Shown: positions 60,200 through 64,000 of the stretch, piece by piece
Layout: every line of letters begins with the position of its first letter
Position numbering within the stretch: the stretch's first letter is position 1
Position numbers and translations under genes: made by a program
The notes under the pieces: generated by a model
What the model was told of the DNA's origin: nothing
Databases searched by the model: none
The model's input: the letters and a program-made list of their open reading frames with translations, nothing else
NCBI RefSeq assembly: GCF_947623445.1
Contig: NC_135248.1
Location: 14,393,820-14,457,819, forward strand
Length of the DNA: 64,000 nt
Source: Clavelina lepadiformis
Taxonomy: Eukaryota; Chordata; Ascidiacea; Aplousobranchia; Clavelinidae
Reading direction: 5' to 3'

Positions 60200-63100
60200 A
60201 TGTGCACTGAGAAAACCAGTAGAGTTAGATTTTATTTGTTTCTGGTCGGTGTTGTTCTGACCTTGAGTGGAGCATATGGTGTTGTCCCTATGGTTTCAAG
60301 CTTAAACGTAGAGGAAGCAATTGGTAAGTTGATAGCAAGGCTATTTACTAATGTGATACATGGCATGCTCAAATATGGTTTCGTGTTTTAACAATGGATC
60401 ACATTACCGAGCACAATGATGTTTGCTACTGTAAAACTTTTATCAACTTTGTGTAATCTACTCAGACTACTCGTTGTATTGTCTTGAATAGTCGACTGTA
60501 AACTCGTCTTAGTCTGTCAGTTTCTCACATGAAAGATTGAGAACCATTGGTCCGTAAACCTTAGGGATTCATGGACCCCAGGTTAAAAACCCTGAGCTAA
60601 GGTTCACAAGTCGGAAAAATTTGGGAACCATAATAATATTTACAAGACTCTCTTAACCGATAAAATGAATCGCTCAAAGCGTTTAACAATCACGTAAGTT
60701 ACAAAACAATGAAATAGAAAACGTTTCTCTAATCCATAGGCTATACGCTAAATTAGCTTTACATTCAAGGAAGTAGGTTATCAACGAATAAAGTTTTTTT
60801 TGCAAGGTTCTGGCAGTGGCCTATATGTATCAAGACACTAAGTTATACAAGAAAATAGTCTGTACTTGACAGCTTTGTAACAACCTTGACCTTCTTTCAA
60901 CAGGATCTCTTACCCTTGCGATCGGGTACGCTATCGCCATACCCAGCACATTCCTAGTCCCAACAGTAGCAGCCGCACTTGGCGTCAGAGCCGTTGTGGT
61001 CATAGCAGCAACCTGCTATCTTTTGTTTGTACTGGGAAACGTTTACACAGGTGATGTTTACAGCATTCATAGAACCCATCAATCAAACGCTAAATATCTC
61101 AACCTAACTTGAAACAGATTTGTGTGGATGAATTTTTTCCATAGCTTACTACACTTTAATTCCGGCCGCAGTGTTCTTTGGAGTCGGCGACGGCTGGTAT
61201 TGGAGTTCAGGTTCAATTGTTGCCAACAACTTTGCAGTCGAAATATCGAAAAATGAACCAGGCACATACGAAAAACGTCGCCGTCTGTTCACCGGGATTT
61301 TCTTTGCTGCTTCTCACACTGGAACGGTATCAATTGAAAATTGGCTATTTTTTGCGCCTGCTGGCTACGGAATAAACTTTTACTTTCTCCAGAAGATGTA
61401 GTTTTGTTCATATGTAAACTGTTAAACTAACTCTCTAGATCTAGGCTCTGCGTCGTTGTGAGTTTGTAATATCTGCTGTTAACGTTCCAGGTTTTTGGCA
61501 GCGCTGCCAGTGTCGTATTCTTGTTTGTGGACAGACAGTTATCTGGCAGGAGCAACTTCACAACGAACCGAGATTTCTCCTTCTGCGGAGCGAACGACTG
61601 TCAAGACCCGAACATAACACTTGCCAACATCGAACAGTACACCCCTGCCTTTGTCGCCACACGCTACAGCTTAATCGCATTTCTGGCCGGCCTCATATTA
61701 ATTGCGGTTATCTTATACCGAGTTAGTTTACCCGTTGAAGCTCGCCACGAAGTTGGAAAAACAACTAACACGTCATCTGACATCACGACGACACCATCAA
61801 ATGACGACGCAGCAGCAACAGCCAATCAGGTCAGGATGAAGTTTGTAATTCTTTATCAACTGCGTTTGTAACCTTTCAACCTGCATGGACTCTGGTCAAC
61901 GGGCGCCAAAATTATAAAATTAAAAACGCGCCCATCGGACAATACGCCTCAGACAAGCTTGGTAGGCCTAACTGAGGCTTGAAAAGTATAAATTGAATCA
62001 ACGCTGTCGAAAGACTCTTCTAAGTTTGTAAATAAATGATTTGCGTCATATTACGATCAGGTAAATATCACTAACCCTTTAAACATTAAAGAGACGAAAT
62101 TACAAATACAGTAGTCTGAAATTATGCTAAAAGAAATTCCTCCACAGCGCCGTCCTATTCTGAGAGGGGCCAAGGTTCCCTCTGCTTAGTCACGTGCTTG
62201 ATAGTGATACCACGCCATGAAGTTGCTGATGTAAGACCTCATCGAAGGCAACCTTACAACCACAAACTTTCGCTGTTATTGAGACTTTTCGAGAACGTAT
62301 AACCTTTCCAAGTTACGTCTAACTGGATGTCATTCAACACCAGACGATGCTCAACTGATGATTGAATTTTTTACGAATGACATTCAGGTCCCTAACCTAA
62401 AATATCAGACGACACCGAAAGTTTACATTTTTTGGAAACTTTGTTGTTGTTTTTGGAAACAGTTTTTCATGGGGCCAACCTTTTGCAGGAGAAGCCAAGC
62501 CCCGCCTCTTTACGAAAACGACCACGACCACAGCTTTTTTGTGGGGCCTTGTACCGCACCATAAAACTTCTGTTGCATCAATTTATCAAAGCCTACATTC
62601 TTTCACGATGCATCGTTGTTATTGTAACTTTTCAAGGACTCGACACCGTTTCAAGTGATGGCCAAGTCTTTGAAGTCAACCTTAAAGCTGCTGATCACGC
62701 CCAAGCAGCTTTTGATAATGTGGCTTGCAATCTACGGCGGAATGACACTCAGCTTCTTCAACGGAGAAATCACCAGAGCTTTTGTATCCTGCGTCTTGGG
62801 AGTTGACAAGGTGTGTCTTTCACTCATGCTTATTCTATGCTGGATGCGCCTAATTCACTAAGTATTCTCGTTTTGGCATCTACAACAGGTTGGCGTGGCG
62901 GTGATTCTGCTTGCTTCCGGTGAGGCCATGACTGCTTACGTTGGCGGAAAAGTTAACAGCAAGTATGGTCGCAATTATCCGTTTGCTTTCGCATTCGTGC
63001 TCGATGTTTCAAGTTATGTGGTGTGCTTGAACTGGCAAATTACTGAAAATACGACCTGGGTGATTTACATTCTCTCGTTCATGTTTGGAATATCGGATGG

Positions 63101-63937
63101 TTTGTGGCAAAGTCAGACCAACGGTGAGTGGCTCAACCGTCCTATAACATGGAGATATGTCTGTCCTGGAAGTCACAGATGTGCCAATAGATTTATAAGG
63201 CAAAGTAATACAACATGCGTTATAGTATTTCTCTTAGGTTCAGTTCAGTTGTATACATGAACGTAAAACGTTTTCATCAGGACAAGTCTCCGTCACACGA
63301 TGCTATAGTTCTAATCATACTCTCAAAACGGGTCGTGTTTTGACAAGAACGTGATATTGATAACGTGATATGGTATACAAGACTATTATCTGCCGACCTT
63401 TCCTATCTTATGCAAAACAGAATTTCATTCTCAGTTCGTCCATCTCACCTGTTCACGTACATTTAGAGCTCGTTCTGAGAAATCTTCTTAATGCTTTAGT
63501 GTTTTAACCATTATGAGAATGGTTTTGACACAAAGGCTTGCTTGGGCCTCAACGATTGTCTTGGGTCAGTATCATAATGCAAAGAGTTTTTGTAGAAATG
63601 TATGGAAGTTTCTTTCGAGACGATAACAAGCAAGCTTTGGTAGCCTGGAATATCATGTACGAGGTTGGACTTGCTACTCAGTTCGCCATCAGCAAAGCTC
63701 TGTGCGTCTGGCAGAAAATATACCTGCAAATTGCCCTGATGGCTGTGGCAGGAATTTTGTACAGTAAGAACATTCTTCCTAGCCTTGTTCAAGTGACTAC
63801 TTTGCTCTTTAATCCTAATTGTTTTTGCAGGTGTCGCATATTATATATTTCTTTGGAGACTTCGAGAAGAAAAAATCTCTGAAAATCGTACCGGACCAAG
63901 CTCCAATCATATTCTCACAATCAGCGAAAGATTATGA
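60200..63937 (+). CDS. UNC93A-like membrane transporter, copy C (491 aa)
   Basis: Third paralogue. Exons 60200-60323, 60904-61050, 61145-61326, 61491-61829, 62637-62810, 62889-63123, 63596-63763 and 63831-63937 join in frame over 1476 bp. Start MCTEKTSRVRFYLFLVG. Coding exons are very close to those of copy B, with scattered replacements (VPTVAAALGVRAV in exon 2, LLASGEAMTAYVGG in exon 6). It ends ...REEKISENRTGPSSNHILTI and then SERL, keeping the charged tail that copy A lost. Intron 1 has shrunk to 0.58 kb, with the first ~90 bp matching copy B. All eight exons have consensus splice sites, so the gene looks intact and ends 63 bp before the window edge. Confidence 0.88.
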
Positions 63938-64000
63938 AAAGTTGGTCGCTTGTAGGTTCAGTGCTTCCACTGCGCCTAGTGACGTCAGCAACTTCGAAGC

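Noticed and set aside
1-64000. Search by eye for retroviral, LTR or capsid-bearing element fossils and for tRNA genes
   Set aside because: No convincing protease, reverse transcriptase, integrase, capsid or envelope signature, paired terminal repeats, or tRNA A/B boxes were recognised.

Overview
The window is eukaryotic genomic DNA from an ascidian, most likely the genus Ciona. It is AT-rich, genes are compact, and introns are short with GT..AG ends. Two ascidian-type Zic genes (ZicL / Zic-r.b class) lie head to head, which is the strongest taxonomic clue. There is also a troponin C-like gene and families that are tandemly duplicated. I saw no bacterial features, tRNA, rRNA, CRISPR array, or any capsid- or envelope-bearing element. 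Several exon models below were built by hand from splice sites and checked for frame continuity; no transcripts were available.

Layout. (1) 1-11.5 kb: two ZicL paralogues in divergent orientation (960-2457 minus, 8827-10445 plus) form the arms of a large inverted duplication. The roughly 6 kb spacer carries five copies of a ~200 bp module that looks like duplicated promoter/enhancer sequence. Downstream of the plus copy lie shuffled partial copies of the Zic last exon and of the neighbouring gene's last exon. (2) 11.55-21.14 kb, minus: a 21-exon gene for a secreted, almost entirely coiled-coil protein (1190 aa), partly built by exon duplication. (3) 22.1-22.8 kb, minus: a possible two-exon gene of unknown function. 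(4) 24.1-28.1 kb, plus: a six-exon gene for a 1007-aa charged, disordered and coiled-coil protein. (5) 28.7-30.1 kb, minus: a six-exon, 162-aa troponin C-like EF-hand gene whose two N-lobe calcium sites look dead. (6) 30.9-31.1 kb: a LINE fragment.

(7) 32-45.6 kb: an MS4A-like four-helix membrane gene (minus), a RIPK-like kinase joined to a TPR region (804 aa, plus), and a second tandem copy of the kinase unit. In the second copy the TPR exons are gone and the MS4A-like gene is reduced to an orphan first exon. Both breakpoints of this duplication can be read from the sequence. (8) 45.6-64 kb: three UNC93A-like transporters, one minus and two plus, each with the same eight exons, with a decayed mariner transposon between the first and second.

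How the parts may relate. The Zic pair encodes developmental transcription factors that probably share regulatory DNA. The right half (MS4A-like, RIPK-like kinase-TPR, UNC93-like) collects families whose vertebrate members work in innate immune sensing and signalling, and it is the most duplication-prone part of the window. A functional link among them is inference only. The kinase-TPR architecture and the repeated forkhead-motif modules between the Zic genes are the most interesting items.
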